Positions 23,853 to 33,098 of a stretch of 55,087 nucleotides of DNA are shown here, piece after piece (within the stretch, counting starts at the first letter, position 1; the number at the start of each line of letters is the position of its first letter). A program made the translations under genes and the position numbers. Under the pieces are notes generated by a model. It was not told where the DNA came from, ran no database searches, and was given only the letters and a program-made list of their open reading frames with translations. The stretch is from assembly GCF_039649665.1 (NCBI RefSeq), contig NZ_JBDJAW010000048.1, positions 1 through 55,087 of the forward strand, read 5' to 3'. The stretch is from Microbispora sp. ZYX-F-249. GTDB lineage: Bacteria > Actinomycetota > Actinomycetes > Streptosporangiales > Streptosporangiaceae.

Positions 23853-25108
23853 CGACGCCTCACGGCGAGACCGAGGACCTGCTGCGCGGCCTGGCGCCGC
23901 GGGTCCTCGGCGCGGTCGTGCGGCGGTACGGCCACTTCGACACCGCCGAGGACGCCGTGCAGGAGGCGTTGCTCGCGGCCGCCGTCCGCTGGCCGTGCGA
24001 CGGACTGCCGGACAACCCGATGGGCTGGCTCGTCACCGTCGCCGGCCGCAGGCTCACCGACCTGCTGCGCGCCGAACAGGCCCGGCGCGGCCGGGAGGAG
24101 GCCGCCGGCAGACGGGCGCTGCCCGAGTGGCGGCCCGCGCCCGCGGCGGACCGGTCCGCGGCCGACGACACGCTGACCCTGCTGTTCATGTGCTGCCATC
24201 CCGCGCTGTCGCCCGCCTCGCAGATCGCCCTCACCCTGCGCGCGGTCGGCGGCCTGACCACCGCGCAGATCGCGCGGGCGTTCCTGGTGCCGGAGACGAC
24301 CATGACCCGGCGCATCACCCGGGCCAAGCAGCGCATCAAGGACAGCGGCGTGCCGTTCGGCATGCCGGCGGGAGCCGACCGCGACGCGCGGCTGCGTGCC
24401 GTCCTCCACGTGCTCTACCTGGTTTTCACCGAGGGGTACGCCGGGGATGCCGGTGCGGCCGGGCCGCGCCGGGAGGACCTGGCGGCCGAGGCGATCCGGC
24501 TGGCCCGCATCCTTCACCGGCTGCTGCCCGGCGACGGCGAGGTGGCCGGGCTGCTGGCGCTCATGCTGCTGACCGACGCCCGGCGTGCGGCCCGCGCCGC
24601 CCCGGACGGCACGCCGATCCCGATGGCCGAGCAGGACCGGACCCTGTGGGACGCCGCCCGCGTCGCCGAGGGTGTGGCGCTGGTCGACGCCGCGCTGGCC
24701 AGGGGCGTGCCCGGGCCGTACCAGGTCCAGGCGGCGATCGCCGCCCTGCACGACGAGGCGCCGAGCGCGGAGGCGACCGACTGGCCGCAGATCGCCGCGC
24801 TGTACGCGGTGCTGACCGGGATGTCGGCCAACCCCGTGACGGCGCTGAACCACGCGGTCGCGGTGGCGATGAGCCGGGGCCCGCGGGCGGGGCTGGATCT
24901 GCTCGCGGGGCTGGAGGACGACGAGCGGCTCGCCCGCGACCACCGCCTGCCCGCGGTGCGCGCGCACCTGCTGGAGATGGCGGGGGAGCGGGCGGCGGCA
25001 CGGGAGGCCTACCTGACGGCGGCCCGGCGGGCGGCGGGACTGCCGCGCCGGCGCTACCTCAACGCCCGTGCCGCCCGGCTGACGGCGGCACCCGACGGCG
25101 ACGCCTGA
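23849..25108 (+). CDS. ECF42-type RNA polymerase sigma factor
   Basis: 419 residues. Sigma-2 (about 15-85) has G-H-F-D-T-A-E-D-A-V-Q-E-A and N-P-M-G-W-L; sigma-4 (about 110-170) has F-M-C-C-H-P-A-L and A-F-L-V-P-E-T-T-M-T-R-R-I. The long C-terminal TPR-like extension contains the family signatures L-Y-L-V-F-T-E-G-Y, P-Y-Q-V-Q-A-A-I-A-A-L-H and N-H-A-V-A-V. ECF42 factors have no anti-sigma factor and need this C-terminal domain for activity. GTG start at 23849. Confidence 0.93.
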   Translation: MTTPHGETEDLLRGLAPRVLGAVVRRYGHFDTAEDAVQEALLAAAVRWPCDGLPDNPMGWLVTVAGRRLTDLLRAEQARRGREEAAGRRALPEWRPAPAADRSAADDTLTLLFMCCHPALSPASQIALTLRAVGGLTTAQIARAFLVPETTMTRRITRAKQRIKDSGVPFGMPAGADRDARLRAVLHVLYLVFTEGYAGDAGAAGPRREDLAAEAIRLARILHRLLPGDGEVAGLLALMLLTDARRAARAAPDGTPIPMAEQDRTLWDAARVAEGVALVDAALARGVPGPYQVQAAIAALHDEAPSAEATDWPQIAALYAVLTGMSANPVTALNHAVAVAMSRGPRAGLDLLAGLEDDERLARDHRLPAVRAHLLEMAGERAAAREAYLTAARRAAGLPRRRYLNARAARLTAAPDGDA

Positions 25109-25137
25109 CGAGGGCGGCCGATCCCGGACCGGCCGAG

Positions 25138-25518
25138 TCAGGAACGGGGCTGGAACAGTTCGACGAGGTTGCCGGCGGGGTCGGGGAGCAGGATCTGCCG
25201 GCCGCCGGGGCCGGCGACCACGTCGCCGCGGAACGACAGGCCCGCGGCGCGGAGCCGGGCGATCTCGGCGTCCAGGTCGTCGACGATGAGGTGGATGCGG
25301 TTGCGGCCCGCGCCGGAGACGTCGGCGGGGGTGGCGCGGGCGCCGGAGCTGGCGGGCCCGGACAGCAGCAGCCGCAGCGGCCCGCGTACCACGTCGGCGA
25401 AGGCGGGGGCGGCGCTGCCGTTGAGGGTGAAACCGAGATGGGTGGTGTAGAAGTCGACGGCCGCCTGGACGTCGTCGACGAGGTAGCGGACGGCGGCGTA
25501 GCGGTCGGTCGCGGTCAT
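25138..25518 (-). CDS. VOC-superfamily protein (glyoxalase/bleomycin resistance fold)
   Basis: 126 residues in two beta-alpha-beta-beta-beta modules: A-V-D-F-Y-T-T-H-L-G-F and the C-terminal I-L-L-P-D-P-A-G-N-L-V-E-L-F. The last Glu is a usual metal ligand. It contains no cysteine, so it is not the ArsI organoarsenical lyase that sometimes accompanies ars genes. ATG 25518 overlaps the stop of the ArsR-ArsC fusion (ATGA), so the two are coupled. The substrate is unknown. Confidence 0.85.
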   Translation of the reverse strand: MTATDRYAAVRYLVDDVQAAVDFYTTHLGFTLNGSAAPAFADVVRGPLRLLLSGPASSGARATPADVSGAGRNRIHLIVDDLDAEIARLRAAGLSFRGDVVAGPGGRQILLPDPAGNLVELFQPRS

Positions 25519-26363
25519 CGGGAAGCCTCCGAGGTGTGGGCCAGGACGGTGTGGGCCAGGACGGGGAGCAGATGGCGGATGCGTGTGTCGATGTCCGCCG
25601 TGGTCCGGTCGAACGCGGCGTGGCCGTCCTGTTCGGGCAGGTCCGCCGCGGCGGGGTCGGGGGTGCTCCAGTGGATGCGCCGCGCGTGGCCGCCGAATTC
25701 GGGGCAGTTCTCGCGGACCTTGTCGCAGAGGGTGATGACGTAGTCGAAGCGGCGGCCGCGCAGCGTGTCCAGGTGGCGGGGCCGCCGGTCGGCGACGTCG
25801 ATGCCGTGCCGCTCGCGCAGCACCCGTACGGCCTGCGGGTGCATCCGCGGGCGGGGCCGGCTGCCGGCGCTGGTCACGGTCACGAGGCCGGAGGTGTGGT
25901 GGCGCAGCAGGGCTTCGGCGATCGGTGAGCGGGCGCTGTTTCCCGTGCAGGCGAACAGCACCGAGAGCCGGGGCCACTGCGAGGGCCACTGCGAGGGCCA
26001 CTGCGAGGGCCACTGAGACGGACGCTCCGGCGGCGCGGAGACGCCGCGCAGCACGGGGTGCAGCACGGGGTGCAGGGCGGGGTGCAGGGCGGCCCCGGCG
26101 CCGGCCAGGGCCTGCGCGCATCGGTCCAGGTCGAGCCGGTAGTAGCTGTCGCGGCCGTCGTGGCTGCTGCGGGTGGCGGTGACAAGGCCCTCGGCGCGCA
26201 GCAGCCGCAGATGGTAGGAGACCAGGTTCTGCGGCGCTCCGGCCAGCGCCGTGAGCTCGCGGACCCGCAGGTCGCCCGTGGCGAGCTCGGTCAGCAGCCG
26301 CCAGCGCAGCGGGTGCGCGGCCAGGCGCACGAACGCCGGGGTGGCTTGACTGGACGACGCCAT
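25515..26363 (-). CDS. ArsR-family repressor fused to ArsC-type low-molecular-weight phosphatase
   Basis: 282 residues. An N-terminal winged helix (about 8-80) with L-R-V-R-E-L-T-A-L-A-G-A-P-Q-N-L-V-S-Y-H-L-R-L-L is followed by a low-complexity linker (about 93-131: L-H-P repeats, then four S-Q-W-P), then an LMW-phosphatase domain with the P-loop C-T-G-N-S-A-R-S-P (Cys139, Arg145, CX5R) and acidic loop near W-S-T-P-D-P. Such fusions join a sensor-repressor to an arsenate-reductase-like enzyme. The winged helix shows no clear metal-site cysteines in its recognition helix. No arsenite pump is nearby, so the true substrate is open. Confidence 0.85.
   Translation of the reverse strand: MASSSQATPAFVRLAAHPLRWRLLTELATGDLRVRELTALAGAPQNLVSYHLRLLRAEGLVTATRSSHDGRDSYYRLDLDRCAQALAGAGAALHPALHPVLHPVLRGVSAPPERPSQWPSQWPSQWPSQWPRLSVLFACTGNSARSPIAEALLRHHTSGLVTVTSAGSRPRPRMHPQAVRVLRERHGIDVADRRPRHLDTLRGRRFDYVITLCDKVRENCPEFGGHARRIHWSTPDPAAADLPEQDGHAAFDRTTADIDTRIRHLLPVLAHTVLAHTSEASR
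25971..26087. repeat. Two in-frame 12-bp minisatellites in the fusion linker
   Basis: Four copies of a GGGCCACTGCGA unit at 25971-26018 encode S-Q-W-P repeats, and about three copies of a CACGGGGTGCAG unit at 26052-26087 encode L-H-P-V/A repeats. Both sit exactly between the ArsR and ArsC domains, and neither breaks the frame. Confidence 0.9.
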
Positions 26364-26376
26364 GACCCGGACGATA

Positions 26377-26394
26377 CATCAAACGTGGTTGATG
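26377..26394. promoter_or_regulatory. ArsR-type operator between the fusion gene and the PdxH gene
   Basis: Near-perfect 18-bp palindrome, arms CATCAAAC and GGTTGATG around GT (one mismatch), 14 bases upstream of the fusion start and 37 bases before the divergent gene. Probably bound by the ArsR domain and able to control both directions. Confidence 0.65.
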
Positions 26395-26431
26395 GAATAG
26401 CCGTGGATTCGTGGCGTTGCGAGGTGGAGGG

Positions 26432-27109
26432 ATGGACGTGGGGGACGATCCGGCGGGTTCGCTCCGTGATCTGCTGCGGGGGCTTGCGGTGTTCGACACC
26501 GAGCTGCCGGGATTCGACGTCGACGCCGCGCCGGCCGACCCGGTCGAGCTGTTCGTGCAATGGCTGACCTCGGCCGTCAGGGCCGGGGTGCGTGAACCGC
26601 ACGCCATGGCGCTGGCGACCGCCGACGCCGGTGGGCGGCCTTCGTCCCGCGTGCTGATCTGCAAGGACCTCGACGCGGACGGCACCTGGTATTTCGCGAC
26701 GAGCGCGGGCAGCCGCAAGGGCCGGGAGCTGGCCGCCACGCCGTACGCCGCGCTCAGCTTCTACTGGCCCGAGCAGGGCCGCCAGATCCGGGTGCGGGGC
26801 GCGGCCGTCCCGGCGGACGCCGAGCGCGGCGCCGCCGACTTCCTCGCGCGTTCGCCCGGAGCCCGCGCCGACGCCCTGACCGGGCGCCAGTCACAGGTCC
26901 TGGACGAACCGTCCGACCTCGAAGCCGCCCTCCGCGCGGCACACGCACGGATCGAGGCCGACCCCGCGGTGGTCGCGCCGGACTGGACCGTCTACGGCGT
27001 CCGCGCCGACGACGTCGAGTTCTGGCAGGCCGACCGCGACCGCCGGCACATCCGACTGCGCTACACGCGTGCGGACGGCGCCTGGACGCGGCACCGCCTG
27101 TGGCCCTGA
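26432..27109 (+). CDS. Pyridoxamine 5'-phosphate oxidase family protein (PdxH-like)
   Basis: 225 residues. FMN-binding split barrel with family motifs A-M-A-L-A-T-A-D-A, G-R-P-S-S-R-V-L-I-C-K-D, F-A-T-S-A-G-S-R-K-G-R-E-L, A-L-S-F-Y-W-P-E-Q-G-R-Q-I-R-V-R-G, and a PdxH-type dimer C-terminus V-E-F-W-Q with R-L-R-Y and final R-L-W-P. It should oxidise PNP/PMP to PLP, or be a close relative acting on another substrate. ATG 26432, with an in-frame GTG at 26438 better spaced from GGAGG. Confidence 0.87.
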   Translation: MDVGDDPAGSLRDLLRGLAVFDTELPGFDVDAAPADPVELFVQWLTSAVRAGVREPHAMALATADAGGRPSSRVLICKDLDADGTWYFATSAGSRKGRELAATPYAALSFYWPEQGRQIRVRGAAVPADAERGAADFLARSPGARADALTGRQSQVLDEPSDLEAALRAAHARIEADPAVVAPDWTVYGVRADDVEFWQADRDRRHIRLRYTRADGAWTRHRLWP

Positions 27110-27140
27110 GAGCGCAGGGCCCTCGACACCGGAGGTCGCA

Positions 27141-28400
27141 ATGACGGGCACGCCGTCCCGCGGCGGGCAGGGGCCGCTGGAGCGCCGGCTGGGCCTGCCC
27201 GACGCCGTGGTCATCGGGCTGGGCTCGATGATCGGCGCGGGGATCTTCGCCGCCCTGGCCCCCGCGGCGCGCGCGGCGGGGTCCGGGCTGCTGCTCGGGC
27301 TGGCCCTGGCCGCGGTCGTGGCCTACTGCAACGCGACCTCCTCGGCCCGGCTGGCCGCGCGCCACCCCGCCTCCGGCGGGACCTACGTGTACGGGCGGGA
27401 GCGGCTGGGGGACTTCTGGGGCTACCTGGCGGGGTGGGCGTTCGTCACCGGCAAGACCGCCTCGTGCGCGGCGATGGCGCTGACCGTCGGCTCCTACGTG
27501 TGGCCGGAGCGGGCCCATCTGGTGGCGGTGGCCGCCGTGGTGGCGCTGACCGCGGTCAACTACGCCGGGATCCACAAGAGCGCCTGGCTCACCCGGGTCA
27601 TCGTCGGGGTGGTCGTCGCGGTCCTGGCCGCCGTGGTGGTCACGGGCCTGACCTCCGGCGCGGCGGACCCGGGGCAGCTGTACATGGCGGCCGGCGTGAC
27701 CGCCGGCGGGGTGCTGCAGGCGGCGGGCCTGCTCTTCTTCGCCTTCGCCGGTTACGCCCGCATCGCCACCCTCGGTGAGGAGGTGCGCGACCCCGCGCGG
27801 ACCATTCCCCGCGCGATCCCGATCGCGCTCGGGCTCACCCTGGTCGTCTACGCGGCGGTCGCGGTGTCCGCGCTCGCCGTGCTGGGCGGTACGGGACTGA
27901 CGGACGCGGTCGCCCCCCTGGCCGCCGTCGTGCGGGAGGCCGGTCATCCCGGCCTGGCCCAGGTCGTCCGCGCGGGCGCCGCGGTCGCCGCGACCGGCTC
28001 GCTGCTCGCACTGATCCTCGGGGTGTCGCGCACCACGCTGGCGATGGCCCGCGACCGGCACCTGCCGCACGTCCTGGCCGCCGTCCATCCCCGGTTCCGG
28101 GTGCCCCACCACGCCGAGGTGGCCGTCGGCGCGGTCGTGGCGGTCCTGGCCGCGACCGCGGACCTGCGCGGCGCGATCGGGTTCTCCTCCTTCGGCGTGC
28201 TGGTCTACTACGCCGTCGCCAACGCCGCCGCCTGGACCCTCGGGCCGGAAGAGGGACGGCCGCCGCGGGTGGTGCCCGCCCTCGGCCTGGCCGGCTGCCT
28301 GGTCCTGGCCTTCGCCCTGCCCCTGTCCTCGGTGCTCTCCGGAGCCGCCGTGCTCGCCGCCGGCGCCGTCGTCTACGCCGTGCGCCGGGCCCTCGCCTGA
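27141..28400 (+). CDS. Amino acid permease, APC superfamily
   Basis: 419 residues, about twelve hydrophobic segments. The first helix carries G-S-M-I-G-A-G-I-F, the unwound substrate-binding motif of APC carriers, followed by S-G-G-T-Y-V-Y-G and the cytoplasmic D-R-H-L-P. ATG 27141 is preceded by GGAGGT. It lies 31 bases after the PdxH gene and may share its transcript, which would fit transport of an amino acid used by PLP enzymes; that is inference. Confidence 0.88.
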   Translation: MTGTPSRGGQGPLERRLGLPDAVVIGLGSMIGAGIFAALAPAARAAGSGLLLGLALAAVVAYCNATSSARLAARHPASGGTYVYGRERLGDFWGYLAGWAFVTGKTASCAAMALTVGSYVWPERAHLVAVAAVVALTAVNYAGIHKSAWLTRVIVGVVVAVLAAVVVTGLTSGAADPGQLYMAAGVTAGGVLQAAGLLFFAFAGYARIATLGEEVRDPARTIPRAIPIALGLTLVVYAAVAVSALAVLGGTGLTDAVAPLAAVVREAGHPGLAQVVRAGAAVAATGSLLALILGVSRTTLAMARDRHLPHVLAAVHPRFRVPHHAEVAVGAVVAVLAATADLRGAIGFSSFGVLVYYAVANAAAWTLGPEEGRPPRVVPALGLAGCLVLAFALPLSSVLSGAAVLAAGAVVYAVRRALA

Positions 28401-28410
28401 CGAGGATCAT

Positions 28411-28459
28411 TTGAGACTCGCCGGCGGCTACCATGGGTCGATGCGACGTGAAGTCTCAA
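28411..28459. promoter_or_regulatory. Inverted repeat upstream of the tandem MerR gene
   Basis: TTGAGACT (28411-28418) and AGTCTCAA (28452-28459) are perfect 8-bp arms separated by 33 bases that include TACCAT (28429-28434), a possible -10. Likely an operator of the two-headed MerR protein. Confidence 0.5.
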
Positions 28460-28493
28460 CCGGGGTGGAAGCGGCCGGCGCGGGGCGGGACCG

Positions 28494-29204
28494 ATGAGCC
28501 GCAGGGCGCTGCGCCCGGTCGACCTGGCGCGGGAGGCGGGGGTCTCCACTCAGCAGATCCGCAACTACGCCGACGCGGGCATCCTCCCGCCCGCCGAGCG
28601 GACGGCCGCCGGCTACCGCAGGTTCGACACCCGGCACCGCGACGCCCTGCTGGCCTACCGGGCGCTGGCCGGGGGGTACGGCTGGGAGGCCGCCCGTTCG
28701 ATCATGCTGGCCGTGCACGACGGCGACCTGGCGGGCGCGCTCGCCCTCGTCGACGCCTGCCATGCCGCGCTGCACCAGCAGCGGCTGGCCCTGCGGGCGA
28801 CGGGGGAGGCGGTCGAAGCGGTGGCCGGGCAGGACCCCGGCGGCCCGGTGACCTCGCAGTCCCCCCTGCGGATCGGGGAGGTGGCCGCGCTCCTCGGCGT
28901 ACGCGCCTCGGCGCTGCGCGTGTGGGAGGACGCCGGGCTGCTGACCCCGCGGCGCGAGCCCGGCACGGGCTACCGGTGGTACGGCCCGGCCGAGGTCCGC
29001 GACGCCCGCATGATCCACATGTTGCGGCAGGGCCGGTATCCGCTGGGGCGGATCGGCGACGTGCTCGACGGCCTGCGCCGCACCGGCAGCACCGAGGCGC
29101 TGCGCGCGGCCCTGGCCGAACGCCGGGCCGCCCTCGCCGCCACGGCCGCCGCCATGCTCGAAGGCTCCGCCCGCCTGCACGACTACGTCGCCGGCCCACG
29201 CTGA
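28494..29204 (+). CDS. Double MerR-domain transcriptional regulator
   Basis: 236 residues with two MerR DNA-binding heads. The first is at about 5-70 (V-D-L-A-R-E-A-G-V-S-T-Q-Q-I-R-N-Y-A-D-A-G-I-L, G-Y-R-R-F-D) and the second at about 122-185 (I-G-E-V-A-A-L-L-G-V-R-A-S-A-L-R-V-W-E-D-A-G-L-L, G-Y-R-W-Y). Between them is a helical stretch. No cysteine metal site or effector domain is seen. Such tandem-head proteins could bridge two half sites, consistent with the wide inverted repeat upstream. ATG 28494. Confidence 0.87.
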   Translation: MSRRALRPVDLAREAGVSTQQIRNYADAGILPPAERTAAGYRRFDTRHRDALLAYRALAGGYGWEAARSIMLAVHDGDLAGALALVDACHAALHQQRLALRATGEAVEAVAGQDPGGPVTSQSPLRIGEVAALLGVRASALRVWEDAGLLTPRREPGTGYRWYGPAEVRDARMIHMLRQGRYPLGRIGDVLDGLRRTGSTEALRAALAERRAALAATAAAMLEGSARLHDYVAGPR

Positions 29205-29240
29205 CTCGCCCGATCCTGTGATCCTTACGGCCCCTTAACA

Positions 29241-29269
29241 ACTAGGCTCCTAAAGTACTAGGAAACTAG
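29241..29269 (+). promoter_or_regulatory. Candidate GntR operator/promoter region
   Basis: A 16-bp inverted repeat TCCTA-AAGTAC-TAGGA (29248-29263) overlaps repeated ACTAG motifs at 29241, 29257 and 29265, in an unusually AT-rich stretch 14-40 bases before the GntR start. YtrA-type regulators bind short dyads in their own promoter. Confidence 0.55.
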
Positions 29270-29282
29270 ATGAATAGAGGTC

Positions 29283-29674
29283 ATGGTGATCGAGTTCTAC
29301 CTGGACGGCAGGTCCGGCCTCTCGCCGTACCTGCAGCTCGTCCAGCAGGTGCGGCACGCGCTGCGGCTGGGCCTGCTGCGCGAAGGCGATCAGCTTCCCA
29401 CCGTCAAGGACGTGGTGGCGCGGCTGGCGATCAACCCCAACACCGTGCTGAAGGCCTACCGGGAGCTCGAGCACGAGGGCCTGGTGGCCGCCCGGCCGGG
29501 CGTCGGGACGTTCGTGACCAGGACCCTGGCCGACGCCTCGCTGGCCGCGCACGGCCGGCTGCGGCAGGACCTGCGCCGCTGGCTCACCGCGGCACGTCTG
29601 GCCGGCCTCGACGACGAGAGCATCGAGGCCCTGTTCATGGCCACCTTCCGGACCGCCTCTCAGGAGGACATCGC

Positions 29675-29678
<4 letters not shown>
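29283..29678 (+). CDS. GntR-family regulator, YtrA subfamily
   Basis: 131 residues. The winged helix (about 15-75) has Y-L-Q-L-V-Q-Q-V-R-H-A-L-R-L-G-L-L-R-E-G-D-Q-L-P-T-V and N-P-N-T-V-L-K-A-Y-R-E-L-E-H-E-G-L-V; the short C-terminal helical part is typical of YtrA, which lacks a large ligand domain. YtrA repressors head ABC operons that respond to cell-envelope antibiotics. The stop overlaps the ATPase start by GTGA. Confidence 0.92.
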
Positions 29679-30561
<883 letters not shown>

Positions 30562-30565
<4 letters not shown>

Positions 30566-31620
30566 TCTGGCTGACCTGGCGCCAGTTGCGCGGCGCGGCC
30601 GCGACGACGGCCGCCGGCCTGGTGGTGCTCGCCGCCGCCCTGGCGCTGACCGGCCCTGACCTGGCCTCCGACTACTCCGCCGGCATCGCCGCCTGCGCCC
30701 GGGACGGCGACTGCGCCCGCTTCTTCGACCATTTCTTCGACAACCACCAGAGCCCCTTCCAGGCCGCCACCGTCATCGTGCTGCTCGTGCCGGCCCTGAC
30801 CGGTCTCTTCTGGGGCGCGCCGCTGATCACCCGTGAGCTGGAGGCGGGCACGCATCTGCTGGTGTGGAACCAGAGCATCACCCGCACGCGCTGGCTGGCG
30901 GTCAAACTCACGGTCGTCGGCGGGGCCGCCGCGGCGGCCGCCGGGCTGTGCAGCCTCGCGGTGACGTGGTGGTCCACGCCCCTGGACAAGTCCGCCGCGC
31001 CGGGCTTCACGCTCATGGATCCCCTGGTGTTCGGCGCGCGCGGCATCGTCCCCATGGCCTATGCGGCATTCGCGTTCACCCTCGGCGTGACCGCCGGCTT
31101 GATCGTCAGGCGCACCCTGCCCGCCATGGCCGTCACCCTGGCCGTCTTCGCGGCGGCCCAGATCCTCATGCCGATGACCGTCCGGCCCCACCTCCTGCCT
31201 CCGGTCAGCTCCTCCTTCGAGCTCGGCCCGGAGAACGTGAAATCCTTCGGCAAGTTGCGCGAAGCCGAGTACCCGGAAGTGCTCCTGAACGCGGCGATAC
31301 CGGGCCATACGGGCGCCTGGTTGCTGTCCAGCCGCCTCGTCGATCCGTCCGGACGCGTGATCGGCGGCGACGGCGCCCCCGCCACCGTACGGGTGTCCAT
31401 GACGTCGGGCGCGTGCGCACCCTCCCAGCAGGCCGAGGCGGAACGGGGCATGGACGGCTGCCTCGCGGAGATCAACCGGCTCGGTTACCGGCAGCGGGCG
31501 ACCTACCAGCCGTTCGAGCGCTTCTGGGCGTTCCAGTGGATCGAGACCGGGGTCTACACGGTCCTCACCCTCGGCCTCGCCGCCTTCTGCTTCCGGTGGC
31601 TGCGGAGACGGCTGTCGTGA
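30562..31620 (+). CDS. ABC transporter permease (ABC-2-like)
   Basis: 352 residues, about six membrane segments. The first extracytoplasmic loop (about 33-70) carries two Cys residues in A-A-C-A-R-D-G-D-C, and a large extracytoplasmic domain (about 220-320) between the last two helices has another Cys pair (S-G-A-C-A-P and D-G-C-L-A-E), suggesting disulfides. ATG overlaps the ATPase stop (ATGA), and the stop overlaps the S41 peptidase start (GTGA). Likely exports a lipid or peptide, or relays envelope stress. Confidence 0.88.
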
Positions 31621-33050
31621 ACGTCAAGTCCATCGCGGCCGGGCTCGTCCTCCTCCTGGCGGCCGCCTGCACGGGGCAGACCCCGCCCCGGGCCCGGCCC
31701 GGCCCGGCGGCCCCCGGCGGATCGGCCGTGTGCGCGCAGCCCCGGGGCAATCCCCCGCCGGAGACGCCCACCACGATCGACGTGGTCGAGCAGGCGTACT
31801 TCTGCATCCTCGCCAACTACTACAGCGGGGCCACGCTGGACGCGCGCTCGCTGCTGACCGCGGGATTCGCGGCCTTCACACAGGAGCTCAACCGCGGCGG
31901 GCGCGACTCGCCCGAGGCCACCATGCCGGCGTTCACCGGTGACCGGAAAACCGACTGGGCGGCGTTCGAGACCGCCTACCGGCGCGTCACCGACCGGTTG
32001 CCGGACGACGCCGGACTCCGCGAGAAGCTGGCCGCCGCCACGCTCCAGGCCATCGTGACCGCACTGGGCGACGACCACGCCCGCTGGAACCACGGTGGCC
32101 GGCGCCCGCCCGGCCACTACGACGGCGACCAGTACGGCCTGGGCCTGCGGGCCAGCGCCGGCCCCCAGGTGACCGCCGACCCCGGCACCGCACTGCCCCC
32201 GCTGTTCGTGGCCGCCGTCCTGGGCGGCCCGGCGAAGGCCGCGGGGCTGCGCCCGGGCGACGTCATCGAGTCGGTCAACGGGTCGGCGCCCTTCATCGGC
32301 GCAGCGGTCACCCCTGGGGCCGTCGCCGCGCTGTACCCGCGGTATCCGCAGGACGCGCCGGTCCGGCTCCGGTTGCTGCGGCGCGGCAGCGGCCGGCACT
32401 GGACGGTGACGCTCAAGCCGGGCCTGTACCAGCCCAATCCGGCCGCGACACAGGTGGTGACGTCGAAACCGCTGGGGGACGGCGTCGCCTACGTACGGCT
32501 GAGCGGCTTCGCGCCCCACGTCGCGGACCGGACGTTCGCAGCGATCTCCAGGATGAGGGCCGGCCGCACGCTCACCGGCCTCGTCCTGGACCTGCGCGGC
32601 AACGGCGGCGGCAGCCCCAGCGAGGTGAACAGGCTGCTCGGCGGGTTCGCCCACGGCAAGGTCACGGCGTACCAGTGCGCGGCGGACGGCACGTGCGAGA
32701 CCATGCGGACCGACGACGGCGTCGCGCTGCTCGGCCTGCCGCTGGTCGTGCTCACCGACCGCGGCTGCGCCTCGGCCTGCGAGCACTTCAGCTCCGCCGT
32801 CAAGGACCTCCGTCTCGGGCGGCTGGTCGGGACGCGGACCGCGGGCGCCGTCTCGGGTCCGGCGCAGCCGTACCTGCTCGGCGACAACACCGTCCTGGCG
32901 TTCCCGTCGAAGCATCACCTGGCGCCGGGCCGCGAAGCGATCGACCGGGTCGGCGTCGCACCCGACCACCACGTGCCGCCGACTCCCGAGGACGCCGCCG
33001 CCGGGCGCGACCCCGCTCTGGACAAGGCCGTGGCACTGCTGCACAGGTGA
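31617..33050 (+). CDS. S41-family peptidase lipoprotein
   Basis: 477 residues. Lipobox L-A-A-A-C with acylated Cys18, a helical N-terminal region, a PDZ domain (about 195-270: A-K-A-A-G-L-R-P-G-D-V-I-E-S-V-N-G), and the S41 core with D-L-R-G-N-G-G-G and nucleophile Ser386 in C-A-S-A-C-E. The Lys expected about 25 residues later in C-terminal-processing proteases is replaced (G-T-R-T-A-G-A), so catalysis would need another base, as in tricorn-like members. GTG start overlapping the permease gene. Extracytoplasmic partner of the transporter. Confidence 0.88.
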   Translation: MNVKSIAAGLVLLLAAACTGQTPPRARPGPAAPGGSAVCAQPRGNPPPETPTTIDVVEQAYFCILANYYSGATLDARSLLTAGFAAFTQELNRGGRDSPEATMPAFTGDRKTDWAAFETAYRRVTDRLPDDAGLREKLAAATLQAIVTALGDDHARWNHGGRRPPGHYDGDQYGLGLRASAGPQVTADPGTALPPLFVAAVLGGPAKAAGLRPGDVIESVNGSAPFIGAAVTPGAVAALYPRYPQDAPVRLRLLRRGSGRHWTVTLKPGLYQPNPAATQVVTSKPLGDGVAYVRLSGFAPHVADRTFAAISRMRAGRTLTGLVLDLRGNGGGSPSEVNRLLGGFAHGKVTAYQCAADGTCETMRTDDGVALLGLPLVVLTDRGCASACEHFSSAVKDLRLGRLVGTRTAGAVSGPAQPYLLGDNTVLAFPSKHHLAPGREAIDRVGVAPDHHVPPTPEDAAAGRDPALDKAVALLHR

Positions 33051-33098
33051 CGACCGCACGCACCCCATCCCCCCGCCGTCAGAAAGGACGGATGCCTC

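Noticed and set aside
25138..26363. An arsenic resistance (ars) operon
   Set aside because: Only an ArsR-ArsC fusion and a cysteine-free VOC protein are present; no Acr3/ArsB pump and no ArsI Cys motif.
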